A stretch of DNA of 64,000 bases from Kalmanozyma brasiliensis GHG001 (GCF_000497045.1 NW_015961991.1:583741-647740), one strand, 5' to 3'. Shown: positions 1 through 10,671, numbered from the stretch's first letter. The notes: generated by a model not told the origin, from the letters alone. Program-made: numbers and translations.

Positions 1-1246
1 ACGACTTGCCGGCAAAGCCAAAGACGAGCACGGTGAAGATAAGGTTGAGCCCGGTCGAAGTGGCCATGATGAGCGGGTAAGGGAAGCGGTCGACAAGGTA
101 GCCGAGCACAAAGTAGGTGACGGCGGCTGCGGCGTTGAAAGCGGAGAGGATGCCGGTCGAGGTGTTGGAGCTGAAGCCCATCGAGGTGGCGTAGTTGGAG
201 ATGTTGAGCGCGACCGAGTAATAGGCCGTTGTCTGGGTGACCAGCGCAACGAAGCTGAGGATGGTGATGGGGGAGAGGAGCGAGCGCGGGAAGCCAGGCA
301 GGGCGTCCTTCCATCGAATGGGCTTCGAGGTAGGAGCATGTGGACGACCAGGAGCGATCCACATGACAGCGCCGCCTGAAATGACAAGCTGCATAAGAGC
401 CCACGTTCGCAGTGTCCATCGAAAGCCGACGCTCTCTAGCAGCTTTGTGAAGATGACGGGCCAGACGATGCCGCCGATTCCGGAACCGGCAAAGATGAGA
501 GCGGTGGCGAATCCGCGCTTCTTGTCCCACCAGTCCGGTAGCCACAGGACGACGGTAGTGAAGAGGTTGCCTCCGAACATGCCGAGCAGTAGGCCTTGAA
601 AGACAATGACCAGCGCGACCGAGTTGGAAAAGCTGGCGATGAGGAGCGATAGCGAAGAGCCAATGACACAAACGTAGGTAAAGTACTTGATGTGCGAAGG
701 GAACATCGAGTAGAGGCCAAAGGTAAAGAGCGGAATGAAGTGCTGTCCTGCGAGTAGACAGGTGCCGATGGTCGAAGTGGCGGTGAGGGAAGCGTGGTGG
801 AAAGGAGATCTTTCATCGTGCTGGTGGTAGTCCTGGAAGGAACCGTATCCGTACGAGGCGCCCCAGATCATGAACTCGGTCGCGGCGGAAGCAAGGACAA
901 ACTTCCATGCTGCCCAGCCTCGATCTTTGATGGGTTCGTTGGCATCCTCGCGCGAGCATTCGATGGTAGTGGCGCACGATGGCGAGGAGGGCTCGTTGTT
1001 GGGCTGATGGTCGTGGTTGGCTGCTTGGTCTTGAGTGTCTGCTGGCAGCGAGCTCAACGGCGTCGATAAGCTGTTGGGTTCGCCGTCGGTGACGGGAGCA
1101 TCCTTCTCGGGGTCCGAGACGGAGCCTGAGGATGGCTTCTCTTCATCCTGATGCTGAACCACCTCAATCTGTGAGGACGGTCTGTTGTCGAGGCGCTGGA
1201 GATGGTGGTAGTGCTCCACTTGGTGTTCGTGCGCGACTTTGTCCAT
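1..1246 (-). CDS. MFS monocarboxylate-type transporter, C-terminus beyond window
   Basis: The frame is open from an ATG at 1246 to the left edge, giving the first 415 residues; the rest lies outside the window. Residues 1 to about 105 are a hydrophilic, acidic cytosolic tail. Membrane segments follow, starting near WAAWKFVLASAATEFMIWG. The segment WWDKKRGFATALIFAGSGIG, between segments four and five, is typical of fungal SLC16-like monocarboxylate permeases, as is the following VGFRWTLR. A long loop (WIAPGRPHAPTSKPIRWKD) separates the two six-helix halves, and the second half begins with SFVALVTQTTAYYSVALNIS. The likely role is proton-coupled uptake of a monocarboxylate or related organic acid at the plasma membrane; the substrate cannot be read from the sequence. 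I joined this frame by translating the minus strand. No intron is seen in the visible part. Confidence 0.85.
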   Translation of the reverse strand, partial: MDKVAHEHQVEHYHHLQRLDNRPSSQIEVVQHQDEEKPSSGSVSDPEKDAPVTDGEPNSLSTPLSSLPADTQDQAANHDHQPNNEPSSPSCATTIECSREDANEPIKDRGWAAWKFVLASAATEFMIWGASYGYGSFQDYHQHDERSPFHHASLTATSTIGTCLLAGQHFIPLFTFGLYSMFPSHIKYFTYVCVIGSSLSLLIASFSNSVALVIVFQGLLLGMFGGNLFTTVVLWLPDWWDKKRGFATALIFAGSGIGGIVWPVIFTKLLESVGFRWTLRTWALMQLVISGGAVMWIAPGRPHAPTSKPIRWKDALPGFPRSLLSPITILSFVALVTQTTAYYSVALNISNYATSMGFSSNTSTGILSAFNAAAAVTYFVLGYLVDRFPYPLIMATSTGLNLIFTVLVFGFAGKS

Positions 1247-3634
1247 TGTGAAGGTGATTCTGAGACCGTGTGCGTCGCAATCTACTTGTGCCTGTAATGG
1301 TATGGCGCAATCGGTCTAGGAGGATGGCGCCATCAATTTGAAGGAGGTGAAGCAAGAGAAAGCTGAGTCGGAGAGCTGCATCAATGGGCCTGCTATAAGT
1401 GGGCGAAGGTGGTCTATATTGAGTCACACTTGTGGGAGAAGGAGGAGTGAAAAGGGCAGAGCAACGGTGCAATGTGATGGTTTGAGTTGAAGTGACCGGT
1501 GCAGTGAAAAGTGTGACTGCCCAGGAACAAAGGCTCTGTCGGAAAAGACGCCGAGATGAGTCCGATGTGTGGGAGAATGTTTGGGTGGTGACTGTGGTTG
1601 GCGGGTCATCCGACGCTTTGCATTGCGCCTGATTCACTCTCTCAGTGTGCGAGAGCGAGCGTGGGAGGCAGCCTGAGATGGGTCAGCCACACAAGGTTGC
1701 AGCGGGGCGTGAGAAGGAATGGGCCAAGGTGTGCGTTGGTGGATATGGAGCATGAGTTTGACGTGGATGCTGCCAGAATTTTACGCGACGATATTGACCG
1801 GTCTGGCTGTCAAACGAGCTGCGCCATCCTAGCCGAACCCAGTCTGGGGTTCCTCAAAGCCTGCCTAGAACCTCTGGCGCCCCTTCTAGCGCCCGTTGAA
1901 GCCTGGACATCGTTGGATCCTGTCGATATGAAACCTTTGCCCTCTCGATCCCATAGACAGTCGCTCAAAACTCGATGTCCGCTTGATCTTATTCGGATGC
2001 ATAGGCGACTTCGATTCACTCTGAGCGGATGACTCGAACGGCGTCGTAACCCTGTGCTCCTGAAAGGTCTGCTATCAATGCTCGTATCTTGGGCACATGG
2101 CTTGCACAGGATGGGTTGCTTCGAGCAAGAGAGCCTGCTACTTGTCGTGCATCGCTTGACAGCTCCCCGTCTTTGTTCTCGCAGAACCTTGCAGGAGAAG
2201 CGGAAAACTCGAGTCAAGACCTCACGCTCTGCAGTCTTGGCCACGGGACCCTGATCAACAATTTTTCTTCTTGGAAAATCGGCCGTGGAAAACACCGAAC
2301 CAGGGTGAGCCGCGGATAATGCCAGATCGTCCGATTTTTCCCGCTTGTCATTGCCAGATCGGAAAGATCGACTGACGTCCGAGGCTCTGCCGACCAGCTT
2401 GCTTCCTCGCGATGCTTTCGACCCTTGACACGACCAACACTCGCTGATCCAATCCGCCAAATCCGCCTGCATCCGATGGCGACAATCGGTGCGCAAGGAG
2501 CTTGGACGCTGAGATAGACAGGGCTTGATGTTGTTGAGCGCACCCTGCGTATCTAGAAGGCCGACGCAATGCGAGAAATTTCAAGAGGCGATCGCTACTC
2601 GAGCACCTGGCTGATTGCAACCTTGCCTGCGGTACGGTGTTCGGCGATGAGTGGCATGCATGCAGGAATCCTAAGAGAGCTTTGGCAAAAGCTTTGAATC
2701 ACACCTCGATGCGCCCATGCTGACCGCTTTGTCGGGAACGCAAGATCGAAATCAAGCCGTCTCTACTCCATCACACCGGTGCAAGTTCGGCTCTTCACGG
2801 AGCGCTTGGGCCTAGATTGTCAAGGTGTGACAGGGCCGAAAGCAGAACGATATGGAAAGTGCGCGAAGCGACGAAGGCTAAACAAGATTCAAGCGTCTGC
2901 CACGCGGCATACAAGCAAGATCGGCATTTGATGTCGTATGTCATCATTCCGGCTGTGACACACAAAGTTCCGAAATTGGACGTCAGCAGCACCACACCCA
3001 CGCCAAGCAAGCCAAAATTTTGAGAGAAATCATCGAATCCTTACCGGTAAGACCAGCGTCTTCTGAACCGGATCGACGACACTTTGCATCATCCATGACT
3101 CTCTCACCCTGGTTGGTTCAGATGCACCGAGATACGTCCGCTTGAGTTGCTTGACCTGCATCTCGACGTCTGCTCGTCCAACCCGCCAACGGGAGGCCTT
3201 TGCGTCATGGTCGCCAACGCATGCTGCGCCATTACGAAGCGGGTGGTTGATCTTGGACCGACGTCTGCCGGTCAGCGGCGATAGCTTCGTTTGCATGAGA
3301 CCAGAATCGAAAAGGACAATAGAGAAATAACATGGAACAGGCGCAGGTGGCGGGCGGAGATTAGCATGTCGCACGAGCTCAGATCTTCTCAAAGCGCGCT
3401 CGGTTGTATTGCCGCACAGCCATTGTGCTCGCACTGCACTCTCGTGTCTGCGCTCGTTTTCTTCTTCGAGGTGCTAGATTTGAGTTGATTGTGTCGCTAG
3501 ATGTCTCTTGTCCTAGCCGGTGCTGATTCTGCCGGCGCTCTTGTCCCTGTTGACATATAACCAGCTGCTCTCCTCGCCCATTCCCTCCTTCTTTTCCGCA
3601 TCACACATCCACCACCAGTTCCACTTCATCCGCC
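1247..3634. other. Intergenic, divergent promoter region
   Basis: These 2.4 kb separate two divergent genes. Short overlapping frames exist on both strands, the longest near 1810-2496 on the minus strand, but none has a recognisable domain or an ATG in good context. It probably holds the promoters of both neighbours. No tRNA or repeat was seen. Confidence 0.6.
3555..3560 (+). promoter_or_regulatory. TATA-like element of the alcohol dehydrogenase gene
   Basis: ATATAA lies 80 bases before the ATG at 3635, followed by a pyrimidine-rich leader. Position and sequence fit a core promoter; it is not tested. Confidence 0.45.
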
Positions 3635-4666
3635 ATGTCTTCCGTCAACCTCGGCACCGTCTTCAAGGGCTCGCAGTCCGGCAAGGTCGTCAAGGCCCAG
3701 GGCACCGACCGCACCATCAACCCGCGCGATGTCGTCATCGACATCACACACTCTGGTCTCTGCTACACCGACATTCACTACCTCAAGAAGGACATGGTCC
3801 TCGGCCACGAAGGTGTCGGTGTCGTCTCGCAAGTCGGCCCCGAGGTCAAGGACTTCAAAAAGGGCGACCGCGTCGGCTGGGGATACAATCACGGCTCGTG
3901 CGGTACCTGCAAGTTCTGCAAGAAGGGCCGCGACACCAACTGCTACAAGAACCGCATGTACGCCAGCGCCGATCTCGACCAGGCTTCGTTCGGTGACAAG
4001 TTTGTCATCACCGAAGAGTTCTGCCACCTCATCCCTGAAGGTCTCGAGCTGAAGCACGCTGCCCCCTTGCAGTGCGGCGGTGCGACCGTGTTTGGTGCCA
4101 TGCACCAGTGTGGCGTCTCCTCCGAGGACCGTGTCGGTGTGATTGGTATCGGTGGTCTCGGACACCTTGCCATTCAGTTCCTCAACAAGATGGGTTGCGA
4201 GGTCGTCGTCTTTTCCGGTTCCGAGAACAAGAAGGACGAGGCCCTCAAGCTCGGCGCGCACGAGTTTGTCGCTGCCAAGAACAACCCCAAGTTCGAGGGT
4301 GTCAAGCCCGTGGACTTCCTCATCGTCACCACCAGCGCTCAGCCCGACTGGAAGGCGTACCTTAGGGTGCTCGAGAAGGACGCTACCATCATCCCGCTCT
4401 CGGTCGACGAGGGCAACTTTGAGTTCCCTTACATGCCCATCATTGGCAAGCAGCTCAAGATTCAGGGTTCGCTGGTTGCGACCCGCGACGTGCACGCCAA
4501 GATGCTGCAGTTCGCCGCTCGTCACGGCATCAAGCCCATGATTGAGGAGGTGCCCATGACCGAGGAGGGCATCAACAGCGCCGTCGAGCGATTGAAGAAG
4601 GGCGACGTTCGTTACCGATTTGTCGCCGTCTCGCAGACCAACAAGCCCAGCTCGGCCAACCTCTGA
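3635..4666 (+). CDS. Zinc-dependent alcohol dehydrogenase (MDR family)
   Basis: This 343-residue cytosolic protein has the full medium-chain dehydrogenase layout. The catalytic zinc ligands are C43, H58-E59 (GHEG) and C147 (PLQCGG). The structural zinc site is C89, C92, C95 and C103. The nucleotide-binding loop is GIGGLGH at 171-177. It should interconvert an alcohol and an aldehyde with NAD(P)H. The sequence resembles the CAD/Adh6-like branch and propanol-preferring fungal enzymes; I cannot fix substrate or cofactor. The length is typical for the family. The ATG sits in a good context (CCGCCATGTC), with a TATA-like box 80 bases upstream. No introns. A long antisense frame inside it is a codon-bias shadow. 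Confidence 0.93.
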   Translation: MSSVNLGTVFKGSQSGKVVKAQGTDRTINPRDVVIDITHSGLCYTDIHYLKKDMVLGHEGVGVVSQVGPEVKDFKKGDRVGWGYNHGSCGTCKFCKKGRDTNCYKNRMYASADLDQASFGDKFVITEEFCHLIPEGLELKHAAPLQCGGATVFGAMHQCGVSSEDRVGVIGIGGLGHLAIQFLNKMGCEVVVFSGSENKKDEALKLGAHEFVAAKNNPKFEGVKPVDFLIVTTSAQPDWKAYLRVLEKDATIIPLSVDEGNFEFPYMPIIGKQLKIQGSLVATRDVHAKMLQFAARHGIKPMIEEVPMTEEGINSAVERLKKGDVRYRFVAVSQTNKPSSANL

Positions 4667-5293
4667 TTCGCTACCTCTTGCGCCATTGATACCTCTTCGG
4701 ATCTGTCACTTTCTGTACTCTAGCACTCATTCCACCACCTCCTACATCGCAGCAATCTCCTAATAGACGTCTTCTTCCTCTTGATGCTCACATCGTGCGC
4801 AGCAACGATGTCGTCCGCCATTATCGTAAAAATGCCTGGCTTGTTAGACTCGATGCTGTTTGTTCCTTCCTAGAAATTTGAGCGTGGCGCCTCCACAAGC
4901 TTGGAGCGTGGTTGAGCTGTGAGTGTGACTGCAGCCTGCAGCTTGGCTAAGGAAGCGCGGCGCAGAAGCAGCACAGCGCATCTTCTCGGCAAAGCAAACT
5001 CGGCCAAGATGAGCGCTGTGACAGCTTTGAATTGACCCTGTCTTCTGACCACGGCTCGGCTTCTTCTTGCGGCAATCACGATCCTTGGCAGTCCTCGGTG
5101 CTTCGCTCCCACCGTCACTGCTCAGTCGAGTCTCCCTACAGGTCTCAGGTAGACACGCCAATATACAGCCGCGACGAACCAAGCCACAGCATCGCAGCTC
5201 GAATGGTCGCAATCGTCCAGACCAGGCGCACGACCCCGGTCGCAGCATAGAGCAGTACCGAACACACCATCGCCTGTGGCGCGGACAGTCACC
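4667..5293. other. Intergenic between two plus-strand genes
   Basis: This 627-base gap holds the alcohol dehydrogenase terminator region and the promoter of the large fusion gene. Small frames on both strands are not convincing. Nothing else was recognised. Confidence 0.6.
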
Positions 5294-8200
5294 ATGCCAG
5301 CCCCGTTGATCCCCGCTTCTCGCATGCGCGATGCCCTCCAAATCGTGCACGACTCGATCGAGGACTTTGCCAATACTTACCGGACATGGCTCACGCTCGC
5401 TCCAGCATACAGCTCCGGTCCAGCACTACTCGATCCCACTAGCTCGGCCTCGGCATCTTCTTCTACCCAGCACCGGACCAACGCCGAAACCCTAGCGAGA
5501 GCCTTCTGCCCCATATCCGGTCCAAGATGGGACGAGCACAGAGACCGCATCGCCGCTTCCACCTCGCTCAAAGGTCTCACTGTCTTGCGCAGCCAGGTCG
5601 AGGCTGAACTCCTTGCTCTAGAGAGGTTAGCTACCGAGAGAGGCAGCTGGGAAGATCCACATCCCTATTCGAACGGCACCCATCACATCCGACTCTGGGA
5701 GGAGGTGCTGTATGTCGCCTTCACTTACGGACCCGTCCTGTCCATACAGGACCGCTTCGCTTTCAGCATGTCGGCAGCCTTGCGTCGCAAGAAGAAGATG
5801 CGCAAACCAAGAGGAGAGAACGTCAACAGTCAGAGCGTCAAGGTCGATGTCGTCGCTCAAAACGGCGATCGATGGACCCGTCTCTACATCATCAAGCCAG
5901 AGCGTCTACGTCAGGAGTTCAGAGAGGCTGAAAGCTACATGGTGGACGAAGCAGACTCGAGCTCGGCTTCCGATACAGACGGAGAAGACGACTCGCAACC
6001 GTCCATACGCAACGACACAGCGCCGGATACATTTCACGAGCACCAACACACGATCAAGTGCTCCATGAGCGAAAAGGAGAAGGCCCTCTCCTCAGCTCAC
6101 GCAGAGCGACAGACCGACGATGCCATCGATTCGCTCGCTTTCGACGTCGCTGCAAAGAAGTGCTCGCTCACCAAGCTCATTCACGAGCTTCGTGCTGCCG
6201 CAGATACCGAAGCCAAAGCGCGCGTGCAGCGGTCCGAGGAGCACGGCCGTCAGCTGCCCTTTGTGCCTATCCACGTCGAGATCATTGTTACCCGCATGGA
6301 GCTGCAAACACCTCTCCAACCACTTCCGAATACCGCCACACAAAGCAAAGAGGCGGCACTCGCCGAGTTCTACCAATTGTCAGAGTGGGACCGCTTCAAC
6401 CACCGACTCGCTGCCATCACGCAGGAAGCGCAAAGATACAACGTCGACATGGTCTTTGGCTATCGACAGCTACCCGATCGCATCTTGCACAACGTCACTC
6501 CTCCCAGCATCGGTCTGACTGTCAGCAAGGATCGAGACAGACCGATGGGCTTGCCACGCATCCCGACGGCACCGCCACGACCGCATTGGCGCACCACGCC
6601 CAACATCAACCTCGACGTCACCGCCATGATCGCTCTTGTTAGCGACACCACCCACGGCATCTTTCATGAGAATGGGGCGCAGGACCCTTTGCTTGATGAA
6701 GCAAAGCGACATCCCAAGCTCCACGATGGCGAGCACGGTTCCGGCGCCCTCTTTCAGCATCACTTTCGCACCTTTTCCATCCGCAAAGAAGCGCTCGAGG
6801 CAAGAGCCGCCGAGTTGTCGCTGCAGGACGACCAGCAGGATGAAGCTTCGCTAGCGCTGGACAAAGCGGCAGCCAAGGAAGGTCGGGCTCTTGCAATCCA
6901 GCTCGAACGCGAAATGACGATCGAAACGCTCTTTGACGCCATTCTCGGGCCGATGTGGGATAAGAACAGCTCTGCTGCATCCGGAGAGTCCGCAAAGGGC
7001 ACGCCGGTCGAGCTCTTCGCGACGGTGGGCGCCTTTGACCGCCTGCGTCGAGTCAGCTCCACCGTCGGAGGGCCCAACGAGAAGCGACGAGTCAAAGCGC
7101 TGCTGGGAGATCCAGGAATCGATCCGCAGGACTTTTGGCATGGTTCCAAGTGGGCCGCCCCCGAGCATGACGAGCTTCGTCGGTGCCTCATCCTCCCTAT
7201 CCAGCCTCTGCAGGATCTGGGTCCGGGAGGCTTTGATTCCTGCACTAGCCTCAAAGAGGTGTATCCGGATCTCCCTCGAGCTCATTTTATCTCGCACATG
7301 GTCGATACGCTCGAAAGCTGTCTCAGCGAGCTGTGGGGTCCTGACTGGCGAGACATCTCCGAAGATTTGCCGAGGAGCAAGTACAAAAAGCTACGCCAAA
7401 GCACGGTTCATCAAGCAGGCGGTCAAACGTACACGACTCTACGCTCCATGCACGCTTGTGCGAGGTACGGAATGACGACGCTCTCGAGCAACATGGACAG
7501 CATCCAGTGGCTGCTCAAAGAGATGAATCGTCGCCCGTACTCACAGCAGACCAAGGAGATCTTGCGCGATACCTCGATGGAAGAGCTAGCGACTTTGCGC
7601 AAGCAAGAGCATCCTTTCTATTCTTGCTTTATTGTTCTGCACCCGCGATCGCTCAGCGAGCAAATGCGAGTGACGACAACCGCGCCGGCGTGGAGGGAAG
7701 TGCTCGAGGGATATCCCGGTGGACTTGGTCCTCCTGCAGCGCCGACTTTGGACGAAGAGGGTCGCCTGTCAGCAGCCCACGGACACAGCAACCCGAACGG
7801 GCACTCGCACGACCACGTACAAGCTTATACGATCGATGATGATAACTACAATGCAGAGACGATCTCTTCGTCCGACGACCACATCACATCGTCCAACGGC
7901 ATCATGTACTCGGTCGATCCGCTCGCTCGAGCAAGAGAGCACGAGATTGAGACCACGCACGAAAGCACCCTGCCTGGCTCGTCCGACCGGAGCGACAGCT
8001 TTAATGGCGGGAGCTTGCCAGACCCGATCAAGAAGTCCAGCACGACTCCCGTGACGCCCCTCAGCTTGCAACCCGAGGTCGAACCCATCTTCTATCAGGA
8101 AGGGCGTGCGGACGCTCCGCCACCTTCGAATCCGCGATCAGGACGGGCTCGCTTTCGTATGGGCAGTGGCAAGGGACGCATTCGTCGATGGGTGCTTGGA

Positions 8201-10075
8201 CCAAAGCCTGCAGCCCGCCTCAGCATTCGGCATTACAAATGGTGGCCATTGGCTCGTGTCGAACGGACTTGGATGCGTCTGACCGATCCGTTTGCTTGGA
8301 AGGATCCTGCCTTGCGGAGCGATCTCTACAGGAATGGAAGTCACTCCGACTCGGATCGCCAGCTGGGCGACCAGCACTATGAAGACGATGTCCAGCCCGG
8401 ACTCGTGTGGGCTCGAAGCATTCATGCCGATGTCAAGCTCAACAAGCTGCACTGGTCGCTGCTCTGCCTGGTCTACATCGCCTGGACGATCGGCTTTGCT
8501 TACCTGGCCAAGTCGCTGTGGTATCAGTCCTCCGTGGTAGGCTTTGATGGCGTTGCGCGATCGCCCGCCTTTCTTTCGTGCACGTCCACGTACTGGCTCC
8601 GAAACGCAGGATGCGGACTCGACGGTCAAGATTGCGAACCCTTCTTCACGCCCGACGGCCAAGTCGGTCAGAACTTCCGCTGTCCTGCCGACTGCATCGA
8701 TGTGACGCTGCTCAATCCTCGTGCCATCGGCAACCAGAGCGTCAACTATGAGGCGCTCGTCGTTGGTGGCGGCGATGCCGATGGCACCTACCGCGGCGAC
8801 TCGTTCATTTGCGCTGCTGCCATCCATGCAGGCGTCATCCGGAACTCGAGAGGCGGATGTGGCTCTGTCCGCCTGGTCGGCGCCCATTCGGGATACGAGG
8901 CCAGCAGAGCGCATGGCATTGACTCGGTCGGCTTCGACTCGGTCTTCCCGATCGCCTATCGATTCGAAACCACCCAAGGCGAGAGCGACTGCACAGATCG
9001 ACGTTGGCAAGGCTACGTGATGAACGCCATCATGTCTGCCTTGGTCGGCTTTGTGCTTCGGCCGAAGCGCATCGTGTGGTTCTGGACGCTCGCCTGTGTG
9101 GGCTTCTGGCACATCAACCAGGTCTCGTATCTCCGATCCTATCCACCGCCCATCGGCGCGGTGTTTGGCGACTTCTTGCCGTTTCTGTTTACGTGCTATG
9201 CCATCTGGCGGTTGGCGTTTCGTTTCGTCTGGCCGGTCTTCGTGCATCTGCCGGTGGAAAGCACCTTCTGGACTTTGGGTTTCTGGTGGATTGGCGTGCT
9301 GCTTAACGTGGTGTTCGACAAGGTGCCGATCCAACGACTCGTGGCGAGGGACATTGCGCAGCAGCCGGGCAGCGTGGTGGCCGTCATCATCGTTGCGCTC
9401 GTGGTGCTGTTCATCGCGATCAACCAGGTGCGCGTGATGTGGAAGACGGGCTATTTGGCCAAGTACGTCTCGCTGTACATTGTCGGCGGCGTGCTGGTCG
9501 GCTTGGCTGCTGCTGTGCCGGGCGAGACGCTCCGACTGCATCACTACATTATCGCGCTCGTGCTACTGCCGGCATGCGCATTCCCAACACGACTCTGCCT
9601 GATCTACATAGCGTTCCTGCTGGGCATGTTTACCAACGGTGTAGCGCGCTGGAGCTTCGATGGACTCATCGAGGACACTTCGGTGGTGCAAGGCGATGCC
9701 ACTGGTGGCACTGGACGGCCTACCTTCAACACCACTTCCAGCACCTGGCGCACCTCGGACGGGCTCGTCAGCTGGAACGCCATTCCGGAAGACCAAGCTG
9801 CCGACTGGGACGGATTCGCGCTGTTGGTCGACGACGTGCTGCGCTATCAAGGCCCCGCGACCAGCTGGAATCTCAGCAGTCTGGTCGACGTCTACGCCGA
9901 GGAGGGCAAGGCAGACGGCCAATCGGATCTGCCGAGCAACCAGACGATCCGCGAGGTGCCGCACTACCTGCGCCTGGCGTTCAGCTCCGAGGGCAGCCCG
10001 GGCGACTTTACCCGAGCTGCGACGGCGGTTTTGGGCAACGGGACGTGGATCGATGCTGCGGATGGTGCGACGTAG
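5294..10075 (+). CDS. DUF1308 (UPF0415) - LCCL domain membrane fusion protein
   Basis: One uninterrupted frame of 1,593 residues from ATG 5294; the open frame reaches upstream only through a GTG. Residues 1 to about 810 match the DUF1308/UPF0415 family (animal C7orf25): VKVDVVAQNGDRW near 183, NLDVTAMIALVSDTTHG near 445, VGGPNEKRRVKALL near 600, CFIVLHPRSLSE near 785. There are long inserted linkers. A low-complexity Ser/His/Asp linker (about 815-955) follows. Residues from M956 match fungal LCCL-domain proteins: a membrane segment near 1058 (LLCLVYIAWTIGFAYLA), the LCCL core with FRCPADC near 1132 and CAAAIHAGV near 1178, then about seven or eight membrane helices to roughly 1460 and a short hydrophilic tail. 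Each half alone would be a full-length family member. The role is unknown; the C-terminal half is membrane-embedded. A fused transcript or an internal start at M956 are both possible. Confidence 0.85.
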   Translation: MPAPLIPASRMRDALQIVHDSIEDFANTYRTWLTLAPAYSSGPALLDPTSSASASSSTQHRTNAETLARAFCPISGPRWDEHRDRIAASTSLKGLTVLRSQVEAELLALERLATERGSWEDPHPYSNGTHHIRLWEEVLYVAFTYGPVLSIQDRFAFSMSAALRRKKKMRKPRGENVNSQSVKVDVVAQNGDRWTRLYIIKPERLRQEFREAESYMVDEADSSSASDTDGEDDSQPSIRNDTAPDTFHEHQHTIKCSMSEKEKALSSAHAERQTDDAIDSLAFDVAAKKCSLTKLIHELRAAADTEAKARVQRSEEHGRQLPFVPIHVEIIVTRMELQTPLQPLPNTATQSKEAALAEFYQLSEWDRFNHRLAAITQEAQRYNVDMVFGYRQLPDRILHNVTPPSIGLTVSKDRDRPMGLPRIPTAPPRPHWRTTPNINLDVTAMIALVSDTTHGIFHENGAQDPLLDEAKRHPKLHDGEHGSGALFQHHFRTFSIRKEALEARAAELSLQDDQQDEASLALDKAAAKEGRALAIQLEREMTIETLFDAILGPMWDKNSSAASGESAKGTPVELFATVGAFDRLRRVSSTVGGPNEKRRVKALLGDPGIDPQDFWHGSKWAAPEHDELRRCLILPIQPLQDLGPGGFDSCTSLKEVYPDLPRAHFISHMVDTLESCLSELWGPDWRDISEDLPRSKYKKLRQSTVHQAGGQTYTTLRSMHACARYGMTTLSSNMDSIQWLLKEMNRRPYSQQTKEILRDTSMEELATLRKQEHPFYSCFIVLHPRSLSEQMRVTTTAPAWREVLEGYPGGLGPPAAPTLDEEGRLSAAHGHSNPNGHSHDHVQAYTIDDDNYNAETISSSDDHITSSNGIMYSVDPLARAREHEIETTHESTLPGSSDRSDSFNGGSLPDPIKKSSTTPVTPLSLQPEVEPIFYQEGRADAPPPSNPRSGRARFRMGSGKGRIRRWVLGPKPAARLSIRHYKWWPLARVERTWMRLTDPFAWKDPALRSDLYRNGSHSDSDRQLGDQHYEDDVQPGLVWARSIHADVKLNKLHWSLLCLVYIAWTIGFAYLAKSLWYQSSVVGFDGVARSPAFLSCTSTYWLRNAGCGLDGQDCEPFFTPDGQVGQNFRCPADCIDVTLLNPRAIGNQSVNYEALVVGGGDADGTYRGDSFICAAAIHAGVIRNSRGGCGSVRLVGAHSGYEASRAHGIDSVGFDSVFPIAYRFETTQGESDCTDRRWQGYVMNAIMSALVGFVLRPKRIVWFWTLACVGFWHINQVSYLRSYPPPIGAVFGDFLPFLFTCYAIWRLAFRFVWPVFVHLPVESTFWTLGFWWIGVLLNVVFDKVPIQRLVARDIAQQPGSVVAVIIVALVVLFIAINQVRVMWKTGYLAKYVSLYIVGGVLVGLAAAVPGETLRLHHYIIALVLLPACAFPTRLCLIYIAFLLGMFTNGVARWSFDGLIEDTSVVQGDATGGTGRPTFNTTSSTWRTSDGLVSWNAIPEDQAADWDGFALLVDDVLRYQGPATSWNLSSLVDVYAEEGKADGQSDLPSNQTIREVPHYLRLAFSSEGSPGDFTRAATAVLGNGTWIDAADGAT

Positions 10076-10356
10076 GCGAGCAAGGCGTCGGTGATGCAAT
10101 CAAAGGACAATACAATGCGCGTGCGCCAAACCACAGACTAGAGTTGTGCGAGAAATTTGCGAGATGGGATGACAATGCTGAATGCGATGGTATACTGATA
10201 CAGATGAGGTTCCCTGTGTGGTCCAGGGTTTGTGATACAAGGTGTGATGCTTTGCGATGGGGCGTTGGGAATGAAGAATCGAGCTGGTGACTTCTACGAG
10301 TCGAGCCTCTGTTGATGCTGATCTTCTGTTCGCGCCCGCTTGTGTGGGATTTCTGC

Positions 10357-10671
10357 TCAACTCGCCTCTTGCTTCTCCGCGCCCTCCTTGGGCCGGGCTA
10401 TCCTCCTCGTTGGCTGGGCGATCTCTATCCACCCCCCCTTTTTGGTCAGATGAACCTTTTGTCCGACGCCCAGCTGCTCTCTCGCATCCTTTTCTTCGTC
10501 GGCGCGCACGCCTCTCGATCCGGAGCGGGCGGCGGGGCAGGGTAGGATCGTCGATGCACTCAACGAGACCGTCAGGATGGACGCGGCAAAGGTGGCGATG
10601 AAGAACGTCGATGTGGCCAAGCGGCGGGTGCGCACGGACGGGTTGGAGATCGTACGGAGTGACGACCACAT
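10357..10671 (-). CDS. Small hypothetical protein with one N-terminal membrane segment
   Basis: This 104-residue frame starts at ATG 10671. The N-terminus is basic (SLRTISNPSVRTRRLATS), followed by a hydrophobic stretch of about 20 residues (TFFIATFAASILTVSLSAS), then a charged tail containing VHLTKKGGWIEIAQPTRRI. This pattern fits a small single-pass protein of the mitochondrial inner membrane or the ER. I do not recognise the family. The open frame extends upstream to 10983 through other starts, but that extension is His/Pro-rich and untranslated-like. It converges with the fusion gene that ends 281 bases away. I favour it as real because of its ordered N-terminus, but evidence is modest. 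Confidence 0.5.
   Translation of the reverse strand: MWSSLRTISNPSVRTRRLATSTFFIATFAASILTVSLSASTILPCPAARSGSRGVRADEEKDAREQLGVGQKVHLTKKGGWIEIAQPTRRIARPKEGAEKQEAS

Noticed and set aside
1810..2496. 228-codon minus-strand frame in the first long gap
   Set aside because: No domain, Arg/Ser-rich, starts in poor context.
3626..4525. 299-codon minus-strand frame across the alcohol dehydrogenase
   Set aside because: Antisense shadow of a GC-rich, codon-biased gene; low-complexity Val/Leu/Asp content, no domain.
8138..9544. 468-codon minus-strand frame inside the fusion gene
   Set aside because: Arg/His/Asp-rich antisense shadow of the LCCL part.
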